A stretch of 64,000 nucleotides of DNA from JALYXI01 sp963716685 (GTDB lineage Bacteria > Acidobacteriota > Terriglobia > Bryobacterales > Bryobacteraceae). Position 1 is the first letter of the stretch. Each line of letters starts with the position of its first letter. The notes beneath the pieces are model-generated. The model was not told the DNA's origin, made no database searches, and saw only the letters and a list, made by a program, of their open reading frames with translations. The position numbers were made by a program, and so were the translations under genes. The stretch lies in the NCBI GenBank assembly GCA_963716685.1, contig CAVQTR010000001.1:230795-294794 (forward strand), in the 5' to 3' direction. Shown piece by piece: positions 33,726-42,674 of the stretch.

Positions 33726-36232
33726 TAATGAAAGAAACTCCGCACCGGCGGCGGAACGGGGACGCGCGGTCCTTTGATGGCTTCCCAGAGTACGGCGTTC
33801 AGGTCGTCATCGTCGTTTAAGTCTTCGGCTTCGAAATTCATTTTGCGCGAGCGCTCGGCTGTGGCCGACGTTTGCGGGTTGCGATCGGTGAGCGAGATGC
33901 GAGGCTGTTCCGCGGTATACGGCGCGTTTACGGGGTTAGCCTGGAAGGCTGCGATCATTGGCGACGCGGCGGCATCGAACTGCGTCATCGGCCGAAGCCC
34001 CAGGATCATTTCGATGGTGCGCAGCATGGAAGTGGTGTTGTACATGGTGCTGTCGACAATGCCGCGGCGCGTGTAAGGCGAGAGCACGAAGGCAGGGGAG
34101 CGGTGAGAATCCACGTGATCGGCGCCGTTCTGCGCGTCGTCTTCCAGCACGAAGATGGCAGTCTCGGGCCAGAAGCGCGACTTCGAAACTGCTTCCACCA
34201 GCATGCCGAGCGCGAAATCGTTATCCGCGATGCTGGAGAGCGGCGCGATTTTGCCGGGCGCCGTTCCGGAAGTGTGGTCGTTGCCGAGACGCATCAGCAG
34301 CAGCTGCGGCATTTCCCCATTGGCTTCAAACGCCGCGAGATCCTTTTGGAAAGCTTTGACGCGATCGACATCGGGATAATTCAGGTCGAACCCGCGATAG
34401 TAACGATCGGTGACGGGTGAGAGAATCGGGTCGCGAACGGACTCGATCTGGATCTCGTCCGCGTCGGGCTTCTCGCGATTATTCACCTGCAGCCCGTAGC
34501 TGCGCACCGATTTGCCGGACATCGCGGCGCCTGCCCACAGATAACCCGCCGGCGGAGTGGCGGCGGGTTCGCCTCCCTCGTAGTCATAACGATTCCGCCG
34601 CTTGGCGTAGCTGTTGGGCCAAAGCTTCTGGACGTAGTCGTTGGCGATGGCGGAAGTGGACCAGTTGTGCCCGTCGGCGCTCACGTCCGCGCTGACGTAG
34701 AAATTGTCGAACAGCACGAATTCGCTGGCGAGCTTGTGCTGGTTCGGCGTGATCTTTTCGCCGAAGAGAAGCAGCGAGGGATCACCGTTGCCCTGCTTTA
34801 GATCGCCCAGCATCGGGTCGTACGTGCGGTTTTCCTTCACGATATAGATCACGTGACGAATGCGGGAGAGAACGGCGGGCGCTGCCTCATCGAGCTTCGC
34901 ATCGCGGTAAGGTGAATCGGCGACCACGGTCTGGCTGTATTCCGCGAGCTTCGCCTCGTCGAACGGATCGACAAACGCCACGGTACCGGTCTGAATCCTG
35001 CCGACGTATTCATCGCTGCGCAAACCCAGATGGACCGGCTCGGCACTCTTGAGCGGGCTGGGACCTTTCGGATTCGGATAGGATCGCAGGCCCTTGCCGT
35101 TGACAATCACGGTGCGGCCATCCGCCAGGCCACGCACAGCCGTGGGATACCAGCCTGCCGGAACGAAGCCAATTACGTGCGTGCGGTCTTCGGAGACATC
35201 GGCCACAGCGACGGCATTGGCGTCGGAGCAGACCACAAACAACCGGTCGAGGTTCGCGCTGAGACCGAGTGCGCTGGGCGTCATCCCCAGCGGCTGCCGG
35301 GGCGTCATGGCGATGTTGATGGTTTCGAGTTGCTCCAGCACAGCATTCTCGGAAACGCCGATGCTGTAAACGCTGTTGGTATTCGCCGCCGTCACAAAGA
35401 GACGCCCCAGCCAGGTGTGACCCGAATCCGTCCCGATGTTCTTGCCAGGCCGCAGAATCATGTCGGTGGGATGCGGACCGAGCCGCAGAGTGGCCATGGG
35501 CGAATTGTCGGAAGTCTGGAACTGGCTGACCGTTCCGTCAGCCCAGTTGGTCACCAGATACGTCTGGCCATCGGGCAGGAACTGAATCCGGTAGGGGCGG
35601 CGGCCGGTTTTTACGCGCCCTGTGAGCTTGCCGGTGACGCGGTCGAAGACCACCAGGGAATCCTGAAACAGCGTGGCGGCGTAGAGCTGCCGGCCATCCG
35701 GCGTGATGGCAACGTCGCCGATAAAATTGCGGTAGGTCGGGTCGTTCGGGCTGTTGGTGGGATACGGAGCCGCGGGCGCGGGCGGAGCGGGAAGCGCCAG
35801 CGTTCGCGTGGCCTTCAGCTGGCCGGCGTTAAACGAAAATTCGAACACGGCGCCTTTGGAACCGCCGCCGACATAAACGAAATCGCCGCGGGGCGAAAAC
35901 GTCAGACCCAGCCAGGCATCCGGCACGGGCACGCGCGCCTGCTCCATCGCGCTTGCGACGTTGATTATCGAGATAGTGGGCGGATTGTAGCCGCCGTTCA
36001 GCGTCAGCAGGTAGCGGCCGTCAGGAGAGAGCGCAGTGCGCATGGGAAGCGTATCCACCGGAACCTGCTTTCCCGCGGGGCTGATTTTCCAGCCGCTGAC
36101 CAGGAGAGTGGAACGGTCGCCCGCCGGCCCTGGAACGGTGCGCGATCCTGTCTGCGAGACCAGCAGGACGGCCGCCGCCGGCGCAAGCGCGGCGAGGGAC
36201 ACAACGGAAATCGAACGTCTGGGAAGCGGCAT
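33725..36232 (-). CDS. bifunctional YncE-like beta-propeller / alkaline phosphatase-superfamily protein
   Basis: 835 residues, exported (hydrophobic N terminus VVSLAALAPAAAVLLVSQT). Residues of about 50-440 form a YncE-like seven-bladed propeller (ALSPDGRYLLTLNGG, TFSPRGDFVYVGGG, VAITPDGRQLYAATL, GWYPTAVRGLADGRTV). The C-terminal part is a phosphoesterase: IVKENRTYDPMLGD, LFDNFYVSADVSADGHNWS, and VLEDDAQNGADHVDSHRSP with the metal-binding Asp and His. This fusion is frequent in Acidobacteriota; substrate unknown. Its stop overlaps the GH57 start by one base and nadE ends six bases upstream. Confidence 0.88.
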   Translation of the reverse strand: MPLPRRSISVVSLAALAPAAAVLLVSQTGSRTVPGPAGDRSTLLVSGWKISPAGKQVPVDTLPMRTALSPDGRYLLTLNGGYNPPTISIINVASAMEQARVPVPDAWLGLTFSPRGDFVYVGGGSKGAVFEFSFNAGQLKATRTLALPAPPAPAAPYPTNSPNDPTYRNFIGDVAITPDGRQLYAATLFQDSLVVFDRVTGKLTGRVKTGRRPYRIQFLPDGQTYLVTNWADGTVSQFQTSDNSPMATLRLGPHPTDMILRPGKNIGTDSGHTWLGRLFVTAANTNSVYSIGVSENAVLEQLETINIAMTPRQPLGMTPSALGLSANLDRLFVVCSDANAVAVADVSEDRTHVIGFVPAGWYPTAVRGLADGRTVIVNGKGLRSYPNPKGPSPLKSAEPVHLGLRSDEYVGRIQTGTVAFVDPFDEAKLAEYSQTVVADSPYRDAKLDEAAPAVLSRIRHVIYIVKENRTYDPMLGDLKQGNGDPSLLLFGEKITPNQHKLASEFVLFDNFYVSADVSADGHNWSTSAIANDYVQKLWPNSYAKRRNRYDYEGGEPAATPPAGYLWAGAAMSGKSVRSYGLQVNNREKPDADEIQIESVRDPILSPVTDRYYRGFDLNYPDVDRVKAFQKDLAAFEANGEMPQLLLMRLGNDHTSGTAPGKIAPLSSIADNDFALGMLVEAVSKSRFWPETAIFVLEDDAQNGADHVDSHRSPAFVLSPYTRRGIVDSTMYNTTSMLRTIEMILGLRPMTQFDAAASPMIAAFQANPVNAPYTAEQPRISLTDRNPQTSATAERSRKMNFEAEDLNDDDDLNAVLWEAIKGPRVPVPPPVRSFFH

Positions 36233-36238
36233 GAGGAA

Positions 36239-37861
36239 TTATTCGACGTATTTCTGCGCGATGGGGAAGCGTCTGCCGATGCCAAACGCTTTGCTGGTGA
36301 CTTTCAGGCCGGGTGCGGCCTGCTGCCGCTTGTACTCGTTGCGGTCCACCTTCGCGGCGATATCTTTGACCAGCGCCAGCGGAACGTTGAGCGATTTCGA
36401 GATCTCACGAACGGTGCAGAAGTTCTCCACATATTCGCGGAGGATGGCGTCGAGCGTCTCGTAATCGGGCAGGCTGTCCGAATCCTTCTGATCGGGCCGC
36501 AGTTCGGCAGAAGGAGGCTTCTCGAAAACAGAATACGGAATCACCGCGTCGCGCAAATGGCTCAGCGCATACACCAGCGTCTTCGGCACGTCGCTGATCA
36601 CGGCGAGGCCGCCGCACATATCACCATAGAGCGTGCAGTAGCCCACCGCGATCTCGCTCTTGTTGCCGGTAGTGAGCACCAGCGCGCCGGTCTGGTTGGA
36701 AAACGCCATCATGGTCACGCCGCGCAGGCGGGACTGCAGGTTTTCCAGCGTCACCCCGGAGAACCCCAGCAGCTCCTGGGCAATCTGCTCATACGCGCTG
36801 GTGATGGGTGCGCTGATGCATTCAATCCCCAGATTCCGCGCCAGATCGAAGGCATCTGTGATGCTGTGGCCGGACGAATACGGGCCGGGCATGCTGATGC
36901 CGGTGACGTTTTCGGGCCCCAGCGCATCCGCCGCGATGCAGGCCACGAGCGAACTATCGATGCCGCCGCTCAGGCCGATGAGGGCTTGCGAAAATCCGCA
37001 TTTGCGCACGTAATCGCGCGTTCCCATCACCAGTGCTTCATACACAGCGTCGCATTCATCGTGATGCGTCGTGGGGCAGAACTGCGGCTGCAGTTCCGTA
37101 TCCACCAGGATCAGATCTTCGGCGAAACTGGCGCCGCTGGCGATCACGTCGCCTTCGGCGTTCATGGCGAAACTACTGCCATCGAACACGATTTGATCGT
37201 TGCCGCCCACCTGATTCACCCACAGAACCGGCACGTTGTGACGGCGCGCCTGCGCCGCCACCATATCGCGGCGCAGCCGGCGCTTACCCATGAAATACGG
37301 GCTGGAGTTGATATTGATCAGGAAGTCGCCGCCCTTTTGGATTAGTTCGTCCACGGGATCACGGGCGTAAAGGCGATGCTTCCAAAACTGATCGTCGTTC
37401 CAGGCGTCCTCGCAGATGGCGAGCGCCAGCTGGCGGCCCTCAAACGGGAAGATCTGCTGCGATTCGGAAGAGACAAAGTTACGCGCCTCGTCAAAAACGT
37501 CGTAATTGGGGAGCAACGCCTTGGTCTGGCGGAAGGCAACCAGCCCGTGCCGGATGAGCGCGGCGCAGTTGGCGGCACGGTTCCCGGTAACTGCTTTCGA
37601 ACGGCCCACATACCCGGCAACCACCGCTATGGGCAGGTGTTTGGTCCGGCAGGCGAGATCCTGGAGGGCCTCTTCAGATCGGGAAAGGAAACTGGGGCGC
37701 TCCACCAGGTCGCGCGGCGGATAGCCGGTGACGGAGAGCTCGGGAAACACGATCATCGCCGCTCCGCGTTCGGACGCCCGGGTGGCGTAATCCACCATCT
37801 TGGCGACGTTTCCGCTCAGATCGCCCACGGTGGTATTGATCTGGCCAAGCGCTGCGAGCAT
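36239..37861 (-). CDS. nadE: glutamine-dependent NAD+ synthetase
   Basis: 540 residues; makes NAD+ from nicotinate adenine dinucleotide using glutamine. The N-terminal nitrilase-like amidase domain has the Glu-Lys-Cys triad in FPELSVTGYPPRDL, KALLPNYDVFDE and LAICEDAW. The C-terminal synthetase has the ATP loop GLSGGIDSSL and TTGNKSEIAVGYCTLYGD. The ATG is eight bases after TACAAT (37870-37875) with no Shine-Dalgarno, suggesting a leaderless message. nadD, the preceding pathway step, is 4 kb away. Confidence 0.95.
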   Translation of the reverse strand: MLAALGQINTTVGDLSGNVAKMVDYATRASERGAAMIVFPELSVTGYPPRDLVERPSFLSRSEEALQDLACRTKHLPIAVVAGYVGRSKAVTGNRAANCAALIRHGLVAFRQTKALLPNYDVFDEARNFVSSESQQIFPFEGRQLALAICEDAWNDDQFWKHRLYARDPVDELIQKGGDFLININSSPYFMGKRRLRRDMVAAQARRHNVPVLWVNQVGGNDQIVFDGSSFAMNAEGDVIASGASFAEDLILVDTELQPQFCPTTHHDECDAVYEALVMGTRDYVRKCGFSQALIGLSGGIDSSLVACIAADALGPENVTGISMPGPYSSGHSITDAFDLARNLGIECISAPITSAYEQIAQELLGFSGVTLENLQSRLRGVTMMAFSNQTGALVLTTGNKSEIAVGYCTLYGDMCGGLAVISDVPKTLVYALSHLRDAVIPYSVFEKPPSAELRPDQKDSDSLPDYETLDAILREYVENFCTVREISKSLNVPLALVKDIAAKVDRNEYKRQQAAPGLKVTSKAFGIGRRFPIAQKYVE

Positions 37862-37956
37862 GAGTCTTCATTGTAGCGGTCCGAGCCTATTCCCTGGCTC
37901 GGCAAGGGTGATAAAAGCAGGCTGAAGACGAAGCGTAAGATGAAGGCGCTTTGACC

Positions 37957-38694
37957 ATGTTCACCGCCGCCGCGCTGGTGTGTTTGCTGGGCGTTGCACT
38001 CGGCGAAAATACGCTTGAAACGGTTGTACCGGCGCTGGCTTACGGCGGCGGATGCCAGTCATCAATAGAGTTGCGGAACACCGGGCAGCAAACCCTTGCG
38101 ATCAAGGCGGAGGCGCACCGGCCGGACGGAACATTGGCTTCGTTTCCCGAAATGCCGGGCGAACTCGCACCTGGCCGGACCATCCAACTCTCGCCGCGGA
38201 TCGAGGATGTCACCACGGGGGCGTGGATATTGCTGCGGGAGCGCCTGCCCGCAGGCGCCCGCGCGGCCCTTGCCGTCCATGGAACCAGCTCTTGCACAGA
38301 AGGCGTGCTCCTGCACACCGTCTCCAGGGAAGCCGCCTATCCCATGAAGAACCCCTGGTTCGATGCGGACACCGTCGACATGGCGGACGCATCAATCCTG
38401 GTGATCAACACCTCGCGCCTTCCGGCGACGGTCCGGGCCTGCTATTCCGCCGGCGCCGAGTATTCGCTTCCTGGCGAAACGCTGCATCCGGTATGCACCG
38501 CGAACACTGAGGAGACCGTCCCGCCGTTCGGGTCGCGCTCCTTTACGGTGAACCGGGAAGGCAGCACGCACCTGAGCCTGCGGACACGCGGGGAAGCCGT
38601 GGTACTCCAGATGACACGGCCCATCGCCGGAACCACGAGGATGTTCGCCGTCGATTCCGCCATACGCTTTGGCGGCGCGGAAGGCAAAGACTAA
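37957..38694 (+). CDS. hypothetical exported protein
   Basis: 245 residues. The signal peptide is MFTAAALVCLLGVALGE. The mature part reads like a beta-sandwich: YGGGCQSSIELRNTGQQTLAI resembles the first strands of DUF11/COG1470-like or pilus-type extracellular domains, and four cysteines could pair. No family assigned. Upstream, CCGAGCC/GGCTCGG (37881-37902) can form a hairpin. Divergent from nadE; the 3' end overlaps the M24 peptidase by four bases. Confidence 0.6.
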   Translation: MFTAAALVCLLGVALGENTLETVVPALAYGGGCQSSIELRNTGQQTLAIKAEAHRPDGTLASFPEMPGELAPGRTIQLSPRIEDVTTGAWILLRERLPAGARAALAVHGTSSCTEGVLLHTVSREAAYPMKNPWFDADTVDMADASILVINTSRLPATVRACYSAGAEYSLPGETLHPVCTANTEETVPPFGSRSFTVNREGSTHLSLRTRGEAVVLQMTRPIAGTTRMFAVDSAIRFGGAEGKD

Positions 38695-39959
38695 GCCCGG
38701 TCGAACGGCCTTTCAATCGAGTTGCTCTGCGGTGTCAGCAGCTCCGCTCCGGATTCCGTGATGTGCATATCGTCCTCGAGCCGGACGCCGAACTCGCCCG
38801 GAATGTAAATGCCGGGTTCATCGCTGAACACCATGCCGGCCTGCAGCGGCAGAGGATTATCTTTCACCAGATACGGCCACTCGTGCCCGTCCATGCCCAA
38901 ACCGTGTCCCACGCGATGGGTGAAATATTTGTAGCCGGGTCCATAGCCAGCGTCTGTGATCACCTTGCGCGCCGCGGCATCCACACTGCCGCAAGGAACT
39001 CCGGGACGGGCCTGCGCCAGAGCCGCGCTCTGCGCCTGGTGCACGATATCGAAAACGCGCTTCATCTTATCCGGCGCTTTCCCCAGAACAAACGTGCGGC
39101 TGATGTCGGATTGGTAGCCCTCCACGCGGCAGCCGTCGTCGATCAGAATGACAGTGCCTTCACGGATGACCTGCGGCTGCAGAGAACCGTGGGGCAAAGC
39201 CGTGTACTCGCCCACCTGCACGCTCGCGAACCCAGGAAAACCCAGCTGATCGTAAGCCGATGAAATCAGATCACTGACGGTCCGCTGCGTCATGCCGTCC
39301 CGAATGGATTTCCAGGCGGCTTCGTAGGCTTGCAGCGTCACTTCCGAAGCCAGCCGCAGCAGCTGCATCTCATGCGCGCTCTTGATGGCGCGGCAGCCTT
39401 CCGTCACCGGCGTCGCGCTCGCAACGGTGACGCTCGGCGCGGCTTTCGCGATCCCGTCGGCAAACACGAACTTGACGGTCTCCTCGATCCCCAGGCGGCC
39501 GGTCAGCAGGCCGCGCTCCTTGAGCGACATCGCCACCAGCGTGTAAGGGCTTTCGTCTTCCTGCCACGTGAACACCTGCGCGTGCTGATGTCCGTTCGCC
39601 CGGTCGATCTGCTCGCGGGCGCGTTCCTCCTCAAAGTGCGGTGTCACGTAAAACGGCTCGCCGCGCGCCGGAATCACGAAAATAAACAGCCGCTCGCTGT
39701 TGCCCCAGCGCACTCCGGCAAAGTACTCGAGCGTGGTGCCGCCCGCGATGCAGATCGAATTCAGCTTCTGCTCTTGCATCAGCTGCTGCGCGCGTTCCAC
39801 GCGGCCGCGCCGTTCTTCCGCGGTAATAGGCCGCGCTTCCGCCCGGCGGGATTTGAGCCGACCGATCGGTGAATCGGGAGCGGCACGGGGAGCCGCCACG
39901 GTTCGCGCCAGCTGCGGAGCGAAGCCGGCCTGCATCAGGAACGATCGGCGGGAAGACAT
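38691..39959 (-). CDS. M24 family Xaa-Pro aminopeptidase/dipeptidase, exported
   Basis: 422 residues. The N terminus SSRRSFLMQAGFAPQLARTVAA looks like a Tat-type signal. A creatinase-like N-terminal domain (IAGGTTLEYFAGVRWGN) precedes the pita-bread catalytic domain with metal ligands: ILIDDGCRVEGYQSDISRTF (two Asp), HRVGHGLGMDGHE (His), SDEPGIYI (Glu) and VRLEDDMHIT (Glu). It cleaves X-Pro peptides. ATG five bases after TACACT, so probably leaderless; divergent from dus. Confidence 0.9.
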   Translation of the reverse strand: MSSRRSFLMQAGFAPQLARTVAAPRAAPDSPIGRLKSRRAEARPITAEERRGRVERAQQLMQEQKLNSICIAGGTTLEYFAGVRWGNSERLFIFVIPARGEPFYVTPHFEEERAREQIDRANGHQHAQVFTWQEDESPYTLVAMSLKERGLLTGRLGIEETVKFVFADGIAKAAPSVTVASATPVTEGCRAIKSAHEMQLLRLASEVTLQAYEAAWKSIRDGMTQRTVSDLISSAYDQLGFPGFASVQVGEYTALPHGSLQPQVIREGTVILIDDGCRVEGYQSDISRTFVLGKAPDKMKRVFDIVHQAQSAALAQARPGVPCGSVDAAARKVITDAGYGPGYKYFTHRVGHGLGMDGHEWPYLVKDNPLPLQAGMVFSDEPGIYIPGEFGVRLEDDMHITESGAELLTPQSNSIERPFDRA

Positions 39960-40009
39960 GAGACAGTGTACTGCGTCTTACCCGGCGGCGTTCGCTAAAA
40001 TCAGTAGCA

Positions 40010-41020
40010 GTGCAGTTCCCTGAGCAATTCCAGATCGGTCCCGTCGCCATTCGTCCCGCTACGGTGCTCGCGCCCATGGCCGGCGTGACCGATACGGTCT
40101 TCCGCCGTTTCATTCGCAATCTGGGCGGCTGCGGTCTGATCATGACCGAGTTCACCAGTTCGCACGGTGTCAGCGCGTCGCTGCGCGCGCACAAGCCCAC
40201 CCGCACGCTGACAAGTACCTGGCGTTCGAACCGGAAGAGCATCCCATCTCCGCGCAGTTGTTCGGCGCGGATCCGGACGTGATGGCGGACGCCGCGCGCG
40301 TCTGCCAGGATCTGGGCTTCGACATTCTGGACATCAACTTCGGCTGCCCGGTGAACAAAGTGGTGAAGTGCAACGGCGGCTCCGGGCTGCTGCGCGATCT
40401 GCCGCTGGTGGAACGCCTGCTGCGCACCGTGCGCGCGGCCATTCAGATCCCCTTCACCATGAAGTTCCGCGCCGGCTGGAGCGACCGGGAACTGGTGACG
40501 GTGCAGATGGCGCGGCTGGCGGAAGACTGCGGCCTGCAGGCCATCGCGCTGCATCCGCGCACCCGCGAACAGGGCTACAGCGGCAAAGCGGACTGGACCC
40601 GCATCGCGGAAGTGAAAGCGGCGGTGAAAATTCCGGTGATCGGCAATGGCGACATCCTGACGCCCGAAGATGCCGTGCGCATGATTCGCGAGACTGGGTG
40701 CGATGCGGTGATGATCGGCCGCGCGGCCTCGTCCAACCCGTGGATCTTCCGCCAGATCGAGCAGTATCTGGCGACAGGCTGCTACGATTATGCCTACCCA
40801 ACACGATCGCTACGACATGATGCGAACGTATTACGCGATGCTGATGGAGCAGGGAGACCGCGACACGGTGGGCAAGATGAAGCAGTTCGCCACTTACTTC
40901 ACGCACGGCGTGGCGCACGGCTCGCAGCCTGCGCGGCGAGATCTATCACGTGCACGATCCGCGCGAGATCCTGGACATGGTGGATGCGTTTTTCACCGAG
41001 GCTCGGTGGCGCCGTCTTGA
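40010..41020 (+). pseudogene. dus: tRNA-dihydrouridine synthase (DusB-like), frameshifted
   Basis: Flavoenzyme that reduces uridine in the tRNA D-loop. In order: LAPMAGVTDTVFRRF, NFGCPVNKVVKCNGGSGLL with the catalytic Cys, MKFRAGWSDRE, ALHPRTREQGYSGKADW, VIGNGDILT and MIGRAASSNPWIF. The frame breaks near 40208 (base lost), 40796 and 40926 (base gained) and probably 41002 (base lost); the net change is zero and the repaired length is exactly 337 codons, normal for DusB. All motifs survive, so sequencing error is likely. The GTG start is eight bases after TAAAAT (39996-40001). Stop overlaps the rnhA start. Confidence 0.82.
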
Positions 41021-41457
41021 GGAGTGTTCAGCTGATTACGGACGGCGCCTGCCTGGGAAATCCCGGACCGGGCGGCTGGGCTGCCATTCTGCAATACGGG
41101 CAGCACGTGCGAGAAATCTACGGCTGCGAACCCCACACCACCAATAACCGCATGGAGCTGATGGCCGCCATCGAAGGTCTGCGCGCGCTGAAGGAGCCGT
41201 GCTCGGTGGAAGTGGTGACCGATTCGGAATACGTGAAGAACGGAATCACGTCATGGATGGCCGGCTGGAAACGTAAAGGCTGGATGACCGCCGCCAAAAA
41301 GCCGGTGGTGAACCGGGACCTTTGGGAACAGCTGGATGAGCAGGTGAACCGGCATAAGGCGAAGTGGGTCTGGACCAAGGGACATGCCTCCCACACGGAT
41401 AACAATCGCGCCGACGAACTGGCCGCTCGCGCCGCGCGGGAACAACGGCGATCCTGA
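41017..41457 (+). CDS. rnhA: ribonuclease HI
   Basis: 146 residues; cuts the RNA strand of RNA-DNA hybrids. ITDGACLGNPGPGGWAAIL carries the first catalytic Asp, NNRMELMAAIEGL the Glu, VTDSEYVKNGI the second Asp, and HTDNNRADELA the fourth Asp; the basic protrusion WKRKGWMTAAKKPVVN is present. TTG start at 41017 overlapping the dus stop (TTGA), which places the gene in a coupled dus-rnhA unit. Confidence 0.92.
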   Translation: MRSVQLITDGACLGNPGPGGWAAILQYGQHVREIYGCEPHTTNNRMELMAAIEGLRALKEPCSVEVVTDSEYVKNGITSWMAGWKRKGWMTAAKKPVVNRDLWEQLDEQVNRHKAKWVWTKGHASHTDNNRADELAARAAREQRRS

Positions 41458-41475
41458 CGGTTACAATCGGCATAT

Positions 41476-41964
41476 ATGGCCAATGAGACGTACGCGCTCT
41501 TCGATACCACCGAAGGAAAGTTCAAGGCGAAGCTGTTTACCGAAGAGACGCCGAAGACTGTGGAGAACTTTGTTTCTCTTGCCGAAGGCACGAAGACGGG
41601 AAAGCCGTTTTTCGACAATTTGATTTTTCACCGGGTGATTCCGGATTTCATGATTCAGGGCGGTTGTCCCGAGGGTTCGGGACGGGGCGGCCCGGGGTAC
41701 AAATTCGCGGACGAATTTCACCCGAAGCTGCGGCATGCCAAGAAAGGTCTGCTCTCCATGGCCAATTCCGGGCCGAATACCAATGGCAGCCAATTCTTCG
41801 TCACAGTAGCGGCTACGCCGTGGCTGGACAACAAGCATTCCATCTTCGGCGAAGTGGTAGAGGGATATGACGTGGTGGAAAAAATTTCCAAGATGCCGCG
41901 TGATTCCCAGGACCGTCCGAGAAAAGAAGTAAAGATCAATTCGGTGAAGATCGAGAAGGCCTAA
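41476..41964 (+). CDS. peptidyl-prolyl cis-trans isomerase, cyclophilin type
   Basis: 162 residues, no signal peptide, so cytosolic. Active-site segments are NLIFHRVIPDFMIQGG, SGRGGPGYKFADEF, LLSMANSGPNTNGSQFFVT and TPWLDNKHSIFGEV. It speeds proline isomerisation during folding. The ATG is eight bases after TACAAT (41462-41467), without a Shine-Dalgarno. nadD begins immediately downstream. Confidence 0.95.
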   Translation: MANETYALFDTTEGKFKAKLFTEETPKTVENFVSLAEGTKTGKPFFDNLIFHRVIPDFMIQGGCPEGSGRGGPGYKFADEFHPKLRHAKKGLLSMANSGPNTNGSQFFVTVAATPWLDNKHSIFGEVVEGYDVVEKISKMPRDSQDRPRKEVKINSVKIEKA

Positions 41965-41966
41965 AC

Positions 41967-42551
41967 CTGGCGGGCATTGCGATTTTCGGGGGCACGTTCG
42001 ATCCGATTCACAATGCCCACCTGACCGTGGCCATCGCGGCCGCCGACCGTTTCGGGTTCGAACGCGTTCTGCTTGTTCCTTCCGCCCGTCCGCCGCACCG
42101 GCGCGACGGCCCCTACGCCAGTTACGAGGATCGTTACAGCATGGTGGCGCTGGCGTGCGGCCGCGATGCCCGCCTGGCGCCCTCGCGTCTGGAGGCCGGA
42201 CCGGAAGTCAGTTACTCCATTGACACAGTGGAGCGCGTGCTGGCCACCGAGACCGGACGTCCGCTTTGGTTCCTGATCGGCGCCGACGCGTTCGCCGAAA
42301 TCGGCAGCTGGCGGCGCTGGCAGGAGCTGATTGGCTTCGTTTCGTTTATTGTGGTCAGCCGACCGGGCGCGACCTACGAAATCCCTTCCGGCGCGCGCGT
42401 GGAGCGTATGGAAGACGTGGAGCTGCCGGTCTCGTCCTCGGAGGTGCGGCGTCAGCTTGCCGAGGGCGGAACCAGTCCCGATGTGCCGGCGCAAGTCGCC
42501 CGCTACATCGCGGAGCATCATTTATACCGGCGGGCGGTCACAAATTCGTGA
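41967..42551 (+). CDS. nadD: nicotinate-nucleotide adenylyltransferase
   Basis: About 194 residues; makes nicotinate adenine dinucleotide, the substrate of NadE. IAIFGGTFDPIHNAHL holds the nucleotidyltransferase HxGH-type site (here H-N-A-H), PSARPPHRR and SSSEVRRQL the other motif. The frame has no ATG, GTG or TTG before this motif; the first usable codon is CTG at 41967, with GAGAAGG seven bases upstream. Either a CTG start or a lost base; an internal GTG at 42027 would delete the active site. Overlaps nothing but follows the cyclophilin stop by two bases. Confidence 0.88.
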   Translation: MAGIAIFGGTFDPIHNAHLTVAIAAADRFGFERVLLVPSARPPHRRDGPYASYEDRYSMVALACGRDARLAPSRLEAGPEVSYSIDTVERVLATETGRPLWFLIGADAFAEIGSWRRWQELIGFVSFIVVSRPGATYEIPSGARVERMEDVELPVSSSEVRRQLAEGGTSPDVPAQVARYIAEHHLYRRAVTNS

Positions 42552-42569
42552 GAATCGCGCAAGTTCTTT

Positions 42570-42593
42570 AAACCGCGCAATATGCGGCGGTTT
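42570..42593 (+). terminator. possible terminator after nadD
   Basis: AAACCGC (42570-42576) pairs with GCGGTTT (42587-42593) around a ten-base loop. The T-run is only three bases, so efficiency is doubtful. Confidence 0.35.
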
Positions 42594-42674
42594 GTCGCGT
42601 TTAGGGGACGGCGGCCGGGAACTTCCGAAAGCTAGACTTTGGCCAGAACGAAGTCTAATTCCGGGAGGTTCTAC

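Noticed and set aside
35030..37345. 771-codon open frame on the plus strand
   Set aside because: It is antisense to the YncE/phosphatase and nadE genes, whose domains are unmistakable, and its translation is His/Arg/Gly-rich without any motif: a GC-rich shadow frame.
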